Shown here: positions 17,043-26,090 of the stretch, one piece after another
How the letters are laid out: every line of letters begins with the position of its first letter
Position numbering within the stretch: the stretch's first letter is position 1
DNA from: Streptacidiphilus jeojiense
GTDB taxonomy: Bacteria > Actinomycetota > Actinomycetes > Streptomycetales > Streptomycetaceae
Direction: 5' to 3'
DNA length: 64,000 nucleotides
Assembly (NCBI RefSeq): GCF_000719095.1
Contig: NZ_JOEH01000022.1
Coordinates: 112,709-176,708, forward strand
Program-made: the position numbers and the translations under genes
The notes under the pieces: model-generated
What the model saw: the letters and a program-made list of their open reading frames with translations, nothing else
The model's database searches: none
Told to the model about the DNA's origin: nothing

Positions 17043-17078
17043 ACGGCGATCTGTCCCTTTTCAGGGGCAGATCGCCGT
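17043..17078 (-). terminator. Terminator after prfB
   Basis: ACGGCGATCTG (17043-17053) pairs with CAGATCGCCGT (17068-17078); inner TCCC/GGGG bases extend the stem to about 15 bp. It lies 36 bp past the prfB stop on the minus strand and upstream of the LAETG gene. Confidence 0.8.
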
Positions 17079-17113
17079 GATTGGTATGAATATTGCCGAA
17101 CTCGCGGCAGGCC

Positions 17114-18223
17114 CTATTCGGCCTTCTCGTTCTGCTTGCGCCAGCGGATGCCCGCCTCGATGAAGCCGTCCAGCTCGCCGTCCAGGACCGCCTGCGGGTT
17201 GCCCACCTCGTACTGCGTACGGAGGTCCTTGACCTGCTGGTACGGGTGCAGGACGTAGGAGCGCATCTGGTTGCCCCAGGAGTTGCCGCCGTCCTTCAGC
17301 GCGTCCATCTCCGCCTTCTCCTCCTGGCGGCGCCGCTCCAGCAGTTTGGCCTGGAGCACGTTCATGGCGCTGGCGCGGTTCTGGATCTGCGAGCGCTCGT
17401 TCTGGCAGGAGACCACGATCCCGGTCGGGAGGTGGGTGATCCGGACCGCGGAGTCGGTGGTGTTGACGCCCTGGCCGCCGGGGCCGGAGGAGCGGTAGAC
17501 GTCCACCCGCAGCTCGGACTCGTCGATGTCCACGTGGTCGCTCTTCTCGACCACCGGGAGCACCTCGACGCCGGCGAAGGAGGTCTGCCGGCGGCCCTGG
17601 TTGTCGAACGGGGAGATCCGGACCAGCCGGTGGGTGCCCTGCTCGACCGAGAGCGTGCCGTAGGCGTAGGGCACCTTGACGCCGAAGGTCGCCGACTTGA
17701 TGCCGGCCTCCTCCGCGTAGGAGGTGTCGTAGACCTCGGTGGGGTAGCCGTGGCGCTCGGCCCAGCGCAGGTACATCCGCATCAGCCGCTCGGCGAAGTC
17801 CGCCGCGTCGACGCCGCCGGCCTCGGCCCGGATGTTGACCAGGGCCTCGCGGGCGTCGTACTCGCCCGACAGCAGCGTCCTGACCTCCATCTCGTCCACG
17901 GCCTTGCGGACGCTCTCCAGCTCGGACTCGGCCTCGGCGCGCGCGTCGGCGTCGTTCTCGTCCTCGGCCAGCTCGAACATGACCGAGAGGTCCTCGATGC
18001 GGCTGCGCAGCGTCTCCACCTTGCGGAGCTCGCCCTGGAGGAAGGAGAGCTTGCTGGTGACCTGCTGGGCCGCGTCCACGTCGTCCCAGAGGTTCGGAGC
18101 GGCGGCCTGCTCCTCGAAGATCGCGATATCGGCACGGATCTTGTCGAGATCGACCACGGCCTCGATCGACGACATCGTCGTCTCGAGGGACTTGATTGCT
18201 TCGGAAGGATCGATGGCTGCCAC
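17114..18223 (-). CDS. prfB: Peptide chain release factor 2
   Basis: 369 residues from a GTG at 18221-18223. The catalytic GGQ loop is [10 protein letters not shown] and the anticodon-like tripeptide is SPF in [13 protein letters not shown], which marks RF2 (UGA/UAA reading). The frame is continuous: the programmed +1 frameshift found early in many bacterial prfB genes is absent, so autoregulation by that route is not expected here. It lies 52 bp downstream of the kinase gene, on the same strand. Confidence 0.97.
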   Translation of the reverse strand: MAAIDPSEAIKSLETTMSSIEAVVDLDKIRADIAIFEEQAAAPNLWDDVDAAQQVTSKLSFLQGELRKVETLRSRIEDLSVMFELAEDENDADARAEAESELESVRKAVDEMEVRTLLSGEYDAREALVNIRAEAGGVDAADFAERLMRMYLRWAERHGYPTEVYDTSYAEEAGIKSATFGVKVPYAYGTLSVEQGTHRLVRISPFDNQGRRQTSFAGVEVLPVVEKSDHVDIDESELRVDVYRSSGPGGQGVNTTDSAVRITHLPTGIVVSCQNERSQIQNRASAMNVLQAKLLERRRQEEKAEMDALKDGGNSWGNQMRSYVLHPYQQVKDLRTQYEVGNPQAVLDGELDGFIEAGIRWRKQNEKAE

Positions 18224-18275
18224 GGTGCAAGCCTAACGGCTTGCGGGAGCGGGTCCCGACTGCCCGTGCCGGAGC

Positions 18276-19805
18276 TCAGGCGGTGCGGGCGGGCGGCGGC
18301 ATTCGGCTGCCGGACAGGGCCGCCGCGACCGGGGGTCCGCCGACCGGTATGCCGGTGAGCGCGCCCCAGCCGGAGACGGTGCCGGGGGCCCGCTCCGGCC
18401 CCGCGGCCTGGGCCGTGCTGGTGGGGTCGGTGCCGGCGGAGGGACTGTCGGTGGAGCTGTCCGTGGAACCGTCGGTGGGGCCGGTGGACGGGGAGTTGGA
18501 GGAGTCGCCGCCGGGAGCGCCGGCGCTGCCGTTCTCGCCGGCGAAGGCCTTGTAGGCGCCCAGCGCCCCGGCCGCGACCAGCAGCGCCACCACGCCGACC
18601 AGCAGCCGGCGGCGCCGGACGCTGCTGCCCGCGCCGCTGCGCCGGGAGCCGGGGCGCCGGTGGGTGCTGCCGGACCCGGGGCGGGCCGCGGCCGCCTCCC
18701 GGGCGGCGCGCTCCTGGCGGGAGGCCTCGGCGAAGGCGGCCAGCTCCTCGCGGTTGGGGCGGCGCAGGCTGGTGTGGGTGTCCCGGCTGGAGTCCGGCTG
18801 GGCGCCGGGCACCAGCGGGACCGCGGGGCCGCGCCGGCGGGCGACCCGCTGCCGGGTGCCGCCGCGGCCCGGGTCACCGTGGTCCTCGCCGTCGTCCGGC
18901 CCGTGCGGGTCGTAGCCGTCGTCGTACTCGGCGGCCGGCAGGGTCGAGGCGTCGGGGTGGCTCACCCTGAGCACCGGCTGGCCGGCCAGCGAGGGCAGCT
19001 GCTCCCGCAGCCGCGCGGCCAGTTCGGTGGCCCGCAGCCGCGAGGCCGGCGCCTTGGCCAGGCACTGCGCGATGACCTTCCACAGGTCCTCGGGCAGTCC
19101 CGGCAGTGGGGCCACGCTCTCGGTGACGTGGCGGCGCAGCACCGCGCCGGTGTGGCCGCCGCCGAACGGGGTGAAGCCGGCCAGCAGTTCGTACAGCACC
19201 GTGGCCAGGGCGTAGATGTCGACCGCGGCGCGCGGTTCCAGGCCTTCGATGACCTCGGGGGCCAGGTAGTCGGGGGTGCCGATGATCCGGGTGGCCCGGG
19301 TCCGGCGGGGCGCGTCGACCAGGCGGGCGATGCCGAAGTCGGAGAGCTTGGCGCGCGGCGCTCCACCGGGGCCCGGCGAGGAGGCCTGGTCGAGCAGGAT
19401 GTTCTCGGGCTTCACGTCGCGGTGGACGATGCCGGCGGCGTGGGCGACGGCCAGCCCCTCGGCGACGTCGGCGGCGATGGAGACGGCGGCCTGCGGGATG
19501 AGCGGACCCTCGCGGTCCAGCCGGGAGCGCAGGTCAGTGCCGTGCACCAGCTCCATCACCAGGGCCAGGTCGTCGCCGTCCACGACCAGGTCGTGCACGC
19601 CGACCACGCGCGGGTGGTCCAGGCTGGTGAGCGCGGTGCGCTCCTGGACGAAGCGGCCCACCAGCACCTGGTCGGAGGCGAGGTCCTCGCGGAGCAGCTT
19701 GATCGCCACCGGCCCTTCGGGACCCTCGCCGAGCCAGACGGTCCCCGCCGAGCCACGGCCGATCACCTGGTGCGCGGTGTAGCGGCTGCCGATCTTGCGT
19801 GCCAA
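18276..19805 (-). CDS. pkaB: Membrane Ser/Thr protein kinase (PkaB-like)
   Basis: 509 residues from TTG 19803-19805 with GGAG five bases upstream. The kinase domain (about 9-265) is complete: glycine loop IGRGSAGTVWLG, Lys in VAIKLLRE, HRDVKPENILL, DFG in LSDFGIARL and APE in YLAPEVIEG. A variable linker follows, then one membrane helix (RLLVGVVALLVAAGALGAYK, about 399-418) and a short Ser/Thr/Pro-rich outer tail without PASTA repeats. The gene order prfB-kinase-kinase matches my memory of pkaB-pkaA in S. coelicolor; the symbol rests on that synteny. Confidence 0.88.
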   Translation of the reverse strand: MARKIGSRYTAHQVIGRGSAGTVWLGEGPEGPVAIKLLREDLASDQVLVGRFVQERTALTSLDHPRVVGVHDLVVDGDDLALVMELVHGTDLRSRLDREGPLIPQAAVSIAADVAEGLAVAHAAGIVHRDVKPENILLDQASSPGPGGAPRAKLSDFGIARLVDAPRRTRATRIIGTPDYLAPEVIEGLEPRAAVDIYALATVLYELLAGFTPFGGGHTGAVLRRHVTESVAPLPGLPEDLWKVIAQCLAKAPASRLRATELAARLREQLPSLAGQPVLRVSHPDASTLPAAEYDDGYDPHGPDDGEDHGDPGRGGTRQRVARRRGPAVPLVPGAQPDSSRDTHTSLRRPNREELAAFAEASRQERAAREAAAARPGSGSTHRRPGSRRSGAGSSVRRRRLLVGVVALLVAAGALGAYKAFAGENGSAGAPGGDSSNSPSTGPTDGSTDSSTDSPSAGTDPTSTAQAAGPERAPGTVSGWGALTGIPVGGPPVAAALSGSRMPPPARTA

Positions 19806-19950
19806 GGCTGCTCCGTGCGCATAGGGCGGATGTCAGCGACCAAAGTACGCGGAATGGGGCCGGTTGGGGGAACGGGACACCCATTGCCGCAGGTCAGATG
19901 TCGACAAAGCGTCAAACCTGGTTCCGCTCCGGACACTTGCCGGTCGCGGG

Positions 19951-21777
19951 CTAGGGAAGGTTGGTCGGAAGACCCGTGGGGACGCTGTTGACGTCCTTCT
20001 TCACCTTGTTCGCGGTGTCGGTGATGCTGCGCACCCAGTTCACCACGTCGTGGTACCAGGTCTGGATGTTGTGGATCCAGTGCTGCATCGGCGTGAAGTA
20101 CCAGACCACCACCCCGATGACCACCAGGATCAGCAGCGCGCGGAGGCAGCCGCCGCCCGGGATGCGCATCCGTCGGCGGCGCGGGGGCCTGGGCTCGCGC
20201 TCCCGGCGCGGCTCGGGCTCGCGCTCCGGCTCGCGTCGCGGTTCGCGCTTGGGCGCACGCTGCGGTTCGGGGCGCGCGGCGGGGGGCTCGGAGCGCCGCT
20301 GCGGCGCCTGCTGCGGCTCCTGGTAGTCCGGGTTCCCGGAGTACCCCGAGGCCTCCTGGTACGGCGGCGGCTGGCGGTACGGCGGCGGCTGCTGGGGACG
20401 CTGCTGCTGCCCGCGGTAGGGCGGCGGGGCCACCTGCGGCTGCTGCTCGGGACCCGGCTGGACCGGGTAGCCGACCTGGGTCTGCTCGTTCCGGGTACGG
20501 GCCGCCCGCAGCTGGTTCTCCCACGGGTGCGGTCCGGCCGGCTGCTGCGGGGCGTCCGACCCGAACTGCTGGTTCTGGTTGTAGTTCTGGCCGTAGTTCT
20601 GGTTCTGGCCGTAGCCCTGGTTCTGGTTCTGCCCCGGGGGCGTGGGCATCACCCGGGTCTGCTGCGGCGCGCCGGGGGCCTGGCCCGGGTCGAGCCGCTG
20701 GGTGCGCTCCGCCGCGCCGGGGGGCAGCACCTGGGTCGGGTCCGCCGCTCCGAAGGCGTTCACCATGGTGGCCCCCGGGCCCGCGGCCGGCGAGCCGCCG
20801 AACACCGTGGGGGCACCGGGGTCGTAGCGCATGCCGTTGGGCAGCGTAGGGTCCTGCCCCACCGGGGCGAGCGCCGGGGCCAGCAGTGCGCCGACGGCGA
20901 TGGCCGCGTCGATCTGGGCCGGGGTGGAGTGCACCCCGATCCCGGCCGCCACCGTGCGCAGCGCGGTGGCCAGCACCACGGCCGTCGGACGCTGCGCCGG
21001 GTTCTTGCGCAGGCAGTGCTCGATCACGGTCCACAGCGGCTCCGGCAGGTTGCGCGGCCGCTCGGGCTCCTGCGAGAGGTGCATCTGCAGGATCTGCAGC
21101 GGACCGTCCCCGCGGAACGGGGGCTGCCCGGTCAGCAGCTCGTACATCATGATCCCGGCGCCGTAGACATCCACGGCCGAGGTCTGCTCGCGGCCCTCGG
21201 CGGACTCCGGGGCGACGTAGGCCGGGGTGCCGACGAACTCATGGGTGCGGGTCAGGCCCGGCGAGTCGGCCAGCCGGGCGATGCCGAAGTCGGTGAGCAG
21301 CGGGTGCATCTGCTGGCTGCCGTCGGCCGTGACCACCGTCGCCAGCAGCACGTTGGCCGGCTTCAGGTCGCGGTGCACCACGCCGTCCGCGTGGCTGGCC
21401 GCCAGCGCGTCGGCGATCTGGGCCATCATCAGGGCCCCCGCGACCGGGCTCAGCGGGCCCTGGCTGCGCAGGTAGCGGTGCAGGTCGGGGCCGTCGATCA
21501 GGTCCATCACCAGGGCCAGCAGCTCGCCCTCGACGACCAGGTCGCGGACCCGGACGATATTGGGGTGCACCAGGCGCAGCAGCACCGAGCGCTCCCGCAG
21601 GAACCGCATGACCACGTCGGGGTCGGTCGCCAGCTCCTCCTTGAGGACCTTGATCGCGACCTGCTGGAGCACCGCCCCGGTGCCGGACTCGTCCCGCACC
21701 TGCGCACGCCACACCGTTCCGGTGGCCCCGCGTCCCAGCGGTTCCTCCAGGAGGTACTTACTGCCGACCGGCCGCAC
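19951..21777 (-). CDS. pkaA: Membrane Ser/Thr protein kinase with Gln/Asn/Pro-rich linker (PkaA-like)
   Basis: 608 residues from GTG 21775-21777, chosen because GAGGAG lies seven bases upstream and the protein then opens MRPVGSKYLLEEPLGRG directly at the kinase domain. Motifs: GRGATGTVW, VAIKVLKEE, HRDLKPANVLL, TDFGIARL, APES. Residues about 280-540 are low complexity, with a Gln/Asn/Tyr/Gly tract at about 382-404 and then Pro/Gln and Arg/Glu/Pro repeats. A membrane helix (LRALLILVVIGVVVWYF, about 543-560) precedes a Trp-rich outer tail of roughly 45 residues. It lies 145 bp upstream of the PkaB-like gene and divergent to an FHA protein, a natural phosphothreonine reader. Confidence 0.88.
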   Translation of the reverse strand: MRPVGSKYLLEEPLGRGATGTVWRAQVRDESGTGAVLQQVAIKVLKEELATDPDVVMRFLRERSVLLRLVHPNIVRVRDLVVEGELLALVMDLIDGPDLHRYLRSQGPLSPVAGALMMAQIADALAASHADGVVHRDLKPANVLLATVVTADGSQQMHPLLTDFGIARLADSPGLTRTHEFVGTPAYVAPESAEGREQTSAVDVYGAGIMMYELLTGQPPFRGDGPLQILQMHLSQEPERPRNLPEPLWTVIEHCLRKNPAQRPTAVVLATALRTVAAGIGVHSTPAQIDAAIAVGALLAPALAPVGQDPTLPNGMRYDPGAPTVFGGSPAAGPGATMVNAFGAADPTQVLPPGAAERTQRLDPGQAPGAPQQTRVMPTPPGQNQNQGYGQNQNYGQNYNQNQQFGSDAPQQPAGPHPWENQLRAARTRNEQTQVGYPVQPGPEQQPQVAPPPYRGQQQRPQQPPPYRQPPPYQEASGYSGNPDYQEPQQAPQRRSEPPAARPEPQRAPKREPRREPEREPEPRREREPRPPRRRRMRIPGGGCLRALLILVVIGVVVWYFTPMQHWIHNIQTWYHDVVNWVRSITDTANKVKKDVNSVPTGLPTNLP

Positions 21778-22085
21778 CCGTGCGCTCCTCGCCCATGCTT
21801 TCGTCATGCCTGTGGGAGGCAACAGTAAGCCCCTACCCCGAGGACGTGCTCCAGGGTGCTTCAAGTTCCCGTTCCGGCGCTGCGGGGCCCGTCCTCCGGA
21901 GTGTCGCGGCGCCGATACGGGTGAGGGGAGCGAGTTGTCGGTGGCGGATGGGAGGATGCATTCAGCACCGTGGCGACCACTCCGCTTGCGGGGTCTGATC
22001 GTTGGGTTTGTGGGACCGGGTGGTGCTGTACCGGGTGGGTTGGCAAGTGCCGCTGCCAGGAGCCTGCGGAAGGGGCCGAGGGACG
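21778..22085. other. Divergent intergenic region between kinase and FHA genes
   Basis: 308 bp with no convincing gene. It must hold promoters in both directions. An open frame continues upstream of the kinase start but shows no kinase similarity. The ribosome site of the FHA gene, GAGGGA, lies at its right end. Confidence 0.4.
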
Positions 22086-24962
22086 ATGCAGATCCGGCTG
22101 AGCGTGCTCGCGGCACGTGACGGCGCCGCGCCGTCGCGTGCACATGCCGACGTGCTGGTGACGGCCCCGGTGGGGACGGCCCTCGGCGCGGTGGCGGTCG
22201 CCCTCGCGGGCGCGGTGGCCGGGCGCCCGGGGGCGCGCGGCACCCGTTCCGCCACCCATGTGCACCTCTACGCCGGCGACCAGCGGCTGGACGAGCGGGC
22301 CGTACTGGGCCACCCCCCGCTGGTGGACGGGGCGGTGCTGCGCCTGGACGAGCCCGACCCGGACCACGTCCCGGACACCAGGGCCGGTTCGCCGACCGAG
22401 CTGCGGGTGGTCGGCGGCCCCGACGCCGGGGGGATCCATCTGCTGCTGCCGGGCCGGGTCAGGGTGGGGCGTTCGGCCGAGGCCGACGTCCCGCTGGACG
22501 ACCCCGACGTCTCCCGGTTCCACCTCTCCCTGGACGTCGCCGCTGACGGCCGGGTCTCGGTCGCCGACCTGGGCTCCACCAACGGCACCGCGCTGGACGG
22601 CCTGCCGGTGGGCCCCGAGCCGGTCCCGGTGCCGCCCGGTTCGGTGATCGGCCTCGGCGAGTCCGCCCTGGTGGTCACCGCCGGCGGGGGCCGTCCCGGG
22701 CCGCTCGGCGGCTCCGGGCTGCTGGCGGACGGCCAGGGTCAGCTGCAGCTGACCCAGCGTCCGGCCGCCCCGCCGCCACCGGCGGCACCCCGGCTTCCGG
22801 GCGGTCCCACCGCAACCGGCACCGGCAGTTCCCCGGTGCCGAAGCCGTCCGCCGGACGCACCCGCGGGCTGCTGGCCCGCGGCGGGGAGCGGCTGCTGCG
22901 CGGCGGCAGGTCGGCGCTCCGCCCGCCGGTGCCGCCCCCGGTCCCGGCCGGGCCCCGGAGCGTCCCGGGCCCCGGCGCAACGCCCCCGCACGGCCTGCGG
23001 CTGGCCCCGGCGCCGGGCCTGCGCCGCGCCGACGCCGGGCGCTGGCCCGATCCCGCCGAACTGCTGCACACCGCGCTCGGCCCCGGACCCCGGCTCTGGG
23101 AGCGCGGCCCTGAGCACCCGGACACCCTGGCGCTGCGGCTCGGCACCGTCGGACCGCACGCCGCCCCGGTCACCCTGGACCTGCGCGGCGTCGGCAGCCT
23201 GGGCCTGAGCGGCCCCCAGCCCCGGCTGGCCGGGCTGGCCCGCGCCCTGGTCGCCCAGCTCGCCGTACTGCACGGCCCCGCCGCCCTGGAGCTGGTGCTG
23301 ATCTCCGCCGACCCGGCGCGCCCCGCGGAACTGCGCGCCCAGGACTGGTCCTGGGCGTTCTGGTTGCCGCAGCTGCGCCCGCTGCGGGGGCAGGCGTGCC
23401 GGCTGCTCACCGCGCTGGACCCGGAGCAGGCCCTGGCCCGGCTGGCCGAGCTGGGCGCGGCCGGCGGCAGCGCCGCCCCCCGGGCCTGCGCGCTCACCGT
23501 GCTGGTGGTCGACGGCGATCCGGGCAGCACCCAGGCCCGCGCCGCGCTGGGCAGCCTGCTGGCGCACGGCCCGGCCCAGGGCGTCCATGTGATCGCCCTC
23601 GCCGAACGGCCGGACCTGCTGCCGCACGGCTGCGGCGCCACCGCCGCCATCGGCGGCGAGGTCGACACCCTGCTCACGCTGGAGCGTCCGGCGGAGCGGA
23701 CCGGCCCCGCGGCCGGCGGCCAGCACCGGGCCGCACCGGCGCCGGAACTGGTGGACGGGATCGCCCTGGACGCGGTCTCCGCCGCCTGGGCCGAGCGGCT
23801 GGCCCGCGGGCTGGCCCCGCTGCGCGAGCCCGACGGCAACCGCAGGCCGGGCCGCGGCGCACTGCCGGACGCCCCCCGGCTGCTGGACCTGCTCGGCCTC
23901 GACCTGGTCACCCCGGCCAAGCTGGCGAGCCGCTGGGAGGACCTCCAGGTCGCCTCCGGCGCGCTGCCGGCAGTGCTGGTCGGCGCGGACCGCGACGGCG
24001 CCTGCGGGCTCGACCTGGCCAGCCATCTGCTGATCGGCGGCGCCCCGGGCTCGGGCCGGACCGAACTGCTGCGCACCCTGCTGGCCTCGCTGTCGGTCGC
24101 CGAACGGCCGGACCGCCTCGGCGTGATGGTCATCGAGGGCCGTCCGCCCCGCGACCCGGCCGACGGGCTGCTGCCCTGCACCGAGCTGCCGCAGGTCACC
24201 GACTACGTCGACGGCTCGGACCCGCAGCAGCTGCTGCACGCGGCCCAGGGCCTGCTGGGCGAGCTGGACCGGCGTGAACTGCTGCTCCAGGGACGCTCCT
24301 TCGCTTCCTGGCACGCCGAGCGCGCGCTGGCCAGGCTGGCGCCCCCGCGCCGGGCCGCCGACGACTACCCGCACGACGCGCCTCCACCCGTGGCGCCCTC
24401 CCCCGCCCGGGTGGCCGTGGACACCGCCCCGCCCGCACATCTGCTGGTGGTCGTGGACGACCACGACGAACTGCTGCTGCCGGGGCGGGAGCGGGCGGCG
24501 TTGGCGGCGGCGCTGGACACGGTCGCCGTCCGCGGGCCGCGGCTGGGCGTGCACCTGGCGGTGGCCACCGGCCGTCCCGACCGCAGCAGCGGCACCGAGC
24601 TGGACGAGGCCGCGCATCTGCGGATCGCGCTGCGCACCGACGACTCCCGGCTGTCGTCGCTGCTGATCCATGTCGACGACGCCGCGGCGGTCCCGGAGGA
24701 CCGTCCCGGACGCGGCTGGATCCGTTACACCGACGGCGGGGTGACGGCCTTTCAGGGCGCCAGGGTGAGCGGCCGGATCCCCCGCACAGCGACGCTGCGC
24801 CCTACCGTGGCGCCGATCGACTGGGCCGCGATGGGCGATCCGCCGGCCCGCCGGCCGGTACGGGAGCTGGGCAACGGGCCGACCGACCTGGCGCTGCTGG
24901 CCAGCGCGCTGCAGCGGGCCGCGGAGACCGCTGGGGCGGGGGGCGCCGCGGGGCTGCTGTGA
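22086..24962 (+). CDS. FHA domain protein with FtsK/SpoIIIE (EccC/EssC)-like ATPase domain
   Basis: 958 residues; ATG 22086 follows GAGGGA. Residues 1-100 resemble the ubiquitin/FHA-like start of EssC proteins. The FHA domain (about 105-200) has GRVRVGRSAEADVPLDD, VSRFHLSL and LGSTNGTALDG, the phosphothreonine-binding signature. Near 640-800 lies an FtsK/SpoIIIE-like domain: HLLIGGAPGSGRTELLRTLL in place of Walker A, and HLLVVVDDHDELLL as Walker B, then RLGVHLAVATGRP. The P-loop Lys is Arg and the Walker B Glu is Asp, so ATP hydrolysis may be lost. Only one ATPase unit is evident, against two or three in type VII secretion motors, and no ESX genes are nearby. Confidence 0.8.
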   Translation: MQIRLSVLAARDGAAPSRAHADVLVTAPVGTALGAVAVALAGAVAGRPGARGTRSATHVHLYAGDQRLDERAVLGHPPLVDGAVLRLDEPDPDHVPDTRAGSPTELRVVGGPDAGGIHLLLPGRVRVGRSAEADVPLDDPDVSRFHLSLDVAADGRVSVADLGSTNGTALDGLPVGPEPVPVPPGSVIGLGESALVVTAGGGRPGPLGGSGLLADGQGQLQLTQRPAAPPPPAAPRLPGGPTATGTGSSPVPKPSAGRTRGLLARGGERLLRGGRSALRPPVPPPVPAGPRSVPGPGATPPHGLRLAPAPGLRRADAGRWPDPAELLHTALGPGPRLWERGPEHPDTLALRLGTVGPHAAPVTLDLRGVGSLGLSGPQPRLAGLARALVAQLAVLHGPAALELVLISADPARPAELRAQDWSWAFWLPQLRPLRGQACRLLTALDPEQALARLAELGAAGGSAAPRACALTVLVVDGDPGSTQARAALGSLLAHGPAQGVHVIALAERPDLLPHGCGATAAIGGEVDTLLTLERPAERTGPAAGGQHRAAPAPELVDGIALDAVSAAWAERLARGLAPLREPDGNRRPGRGALPDAPRLLDLLGLDLVTPAKLASRWEDLQVASGALPAVLVGADRDGACGLDLASHLLIGGAPGSGRTELLRTLLASLSVAERPDRLGVMVIEGRPPRDPADGLLPCTELPQVTDYVDGSDPQQLLHAAQGLLGELDRRELLLQGRSFASWHAERALARLAPPRRAADDYPHDAPPPVAPSPARVAVDTAPPAHLLVVVDDHDELLLPGRERAALAAALDTVAVRGPRLGVHLAVATGRPDRSSGTELDEAAHLRIALRTDDSRLSSLLIHVDDAAAVPEDRPGRGWIRYTDGGVTAFQGARVSGRIPRTATLRPTVAPIDWAAMGDPPARRPVRELGNGPTDLALLASALQRAAETAGAGGAAGLL

Positions 24963-24977
24963 CGGGGGGATCGCCGA

Positions 24978-25105
24978 CTGCGGACCGTAGGGGGCTGGGC
25001 GCGCAGTTCCCCGCGCCCCTGGGGGCTGCAACCTGACCACGGCGGATCAGTTGCAGCACCGTAGGGGCGCGGGGAACTGCGCGCCCAGCCACGTACGGTC
25101 CGCAG
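24978..25105. repeat. Long inverted repeat with REP-like core; bidirectional terminator
   Basis: Arms 24978-25020 and 25063-25105 are complementary at 41 of 43 positions and contain GGGGCGCGGGGAACTGCGCG. Inner bases CTGCAAC/GTTGCAG extend the pairing. It lies between the convergent FHA gene and sugar permease gene. The core also occurs at 474-494 and, with one change, at 27095-27115, so it is a dispersed repeat used at operon ends. Confidence 0.85.
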
Positions 25106-25118
25106 CCGAAGTCCGGCC

Positions 25119-26090
25119 CTATCCCTTGACGCTTCCGGCCAGGAGCCCTCGGACGAAGTACCGCTGCAGGCTGAAGAACACGGCCAGCGGAATGATGATG
25201 GAGATGAACGCGCCCGCCGTCAGGATCTCCCAGTGGTCCCCGAAGGAGCCCGAGAGCTGGGCCAGACGCACCGTCAGCGGGGCCACCTCGGGGGTGCCGC
25301 CGGCGAAGGTGAGGGCGACCAGCAGGTCGTTCCAGACCCAGAGGAACTGGAAGATGGCGAAGGACGCCAGCGCCGGGGTGGCCAGCGGCAGCACGATCGA
25401 GCGGAACACCCGGAAGTGGCTGGCGCCGTCCACCCGGGCCGCCTCGATCAGGTCGTTGGGCAGTTGGGCGATGAAGTTGTGCAGCAGGAACACGGCCAGC
25501 GGCAGCGCGAACATGGTGTGCGAGATCCACACCGGGGCGTAGGTCCCGCCCAGGCCCAGGCTCGGGAAGATGGTGACGCTGCCGATGTGCGCACCGCCGG
25601 AGTACAGCTGGAGCAGCGGCACCAGCGCCATCTGCAGCGGCACCACCTGCAGCGCGAAGATCACGAAGAAGATGATGTCGCTGCCCTTGAACCGCACCCA
25701 GGCCAGCGCGTAGGCCGCCATCGAGGCGAGGGCCAGCGGGAAGATCGTCGCCGGCACGGTGATCGCCAGCGAGTTGACCAGATAGGGCATCAGGCCGTTG
25801 GACACCCCGAACCCGCCGTTGAACAGCACGTCGTGGTAGTTGGCCAGGGTGATGCCGGGGTGGGCGAAGAAGGTCCACCAGCCGGTCTGCGCCACGTCCT
25901 TCTCCGGACGCAGCGAGGTGGCCAGCAGGCCGAGGGTGGGGATCGTCCACACCACGGTGAGCGCGATCACCAGGAAGGAGGCGATCGGGCTGCTGAACGC
26001 CCGGCGCACGGCCTTGGCTCCGGCCTGTCCCCCGGCCGGGACCACCGGCGCCTCCGCGCCCGGTGCAACTTCGACGGTCTCTTCGCTCAT
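25119..26090 (-). CDS. ABC sugar transporter permease (MalG/AglG type)
   Basis: 323 residues from ATG 26088-26090, which overlaps the stop of the preceding permease gene (ATGA), indicating coupled translation. Six membrane helices and the EAA loop LIEAARVDGASHFRVFRSIVL typical of the MalG-like inner-membrane subunit that contacts the ATPase. The N-terminus has about 35 extra residues rich in Glu/Ala/Pro. It is the last gene of the three-gene importer operon and ends at the long inverted repeat. The sugar is unknown; relatives carry alpha-glucosides or other oligosaccharides. Confidence 0.9.
   Translation of the reverse strand: MSEETVEVAPGAEAPVVPAGGQAGAKAVRRAFSSPIASFLVIALTVVWTIPTLGLLATSLRPEKDVAQTGWWTFFAHPGITLANYHDVLFNGGFGVSNGLMPYLVNSLAITVPATIFPLALASMAAYALAWVRFKGSDIIFFVIFALQVVPLQMALVPLLQLYSGGAHIGSVTIFPSLGLGGTYAPVWISHTMFALPLAVFLLHNFIAQLPNDLIEAARVDGASHFRVFRSIVLPLATPALASFAIFQFLWVWNDLLVALTFAGGTPEVAPLTVRLAQLSGSFGDHWEILTAGAFISIIIPLAVFFSLQRYFVRGLLAGSVKG

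Noticed and set aside
18120..18223. Programmed frameshift site in prfB
   Set aside because: The reading frame is continuous from GTG with no in-frame UGA near codon 25.
22086..24962. Type VII (ESX) secretion locus
   Set aside because: No WXG100, EccB, EccD, EccE or mycosin genes are nearby, and the ATPase motif is degenerate.
21861..25040. Long minus-strand open frame (over 1000 codons) opposite the FHA/FtsK-like gene
   Set aside because: Antisense shadow: Arg/Gly/Gln/Ala-rich, no family motifs, while the plus strand encodes clear FHA and FtsK motifs.
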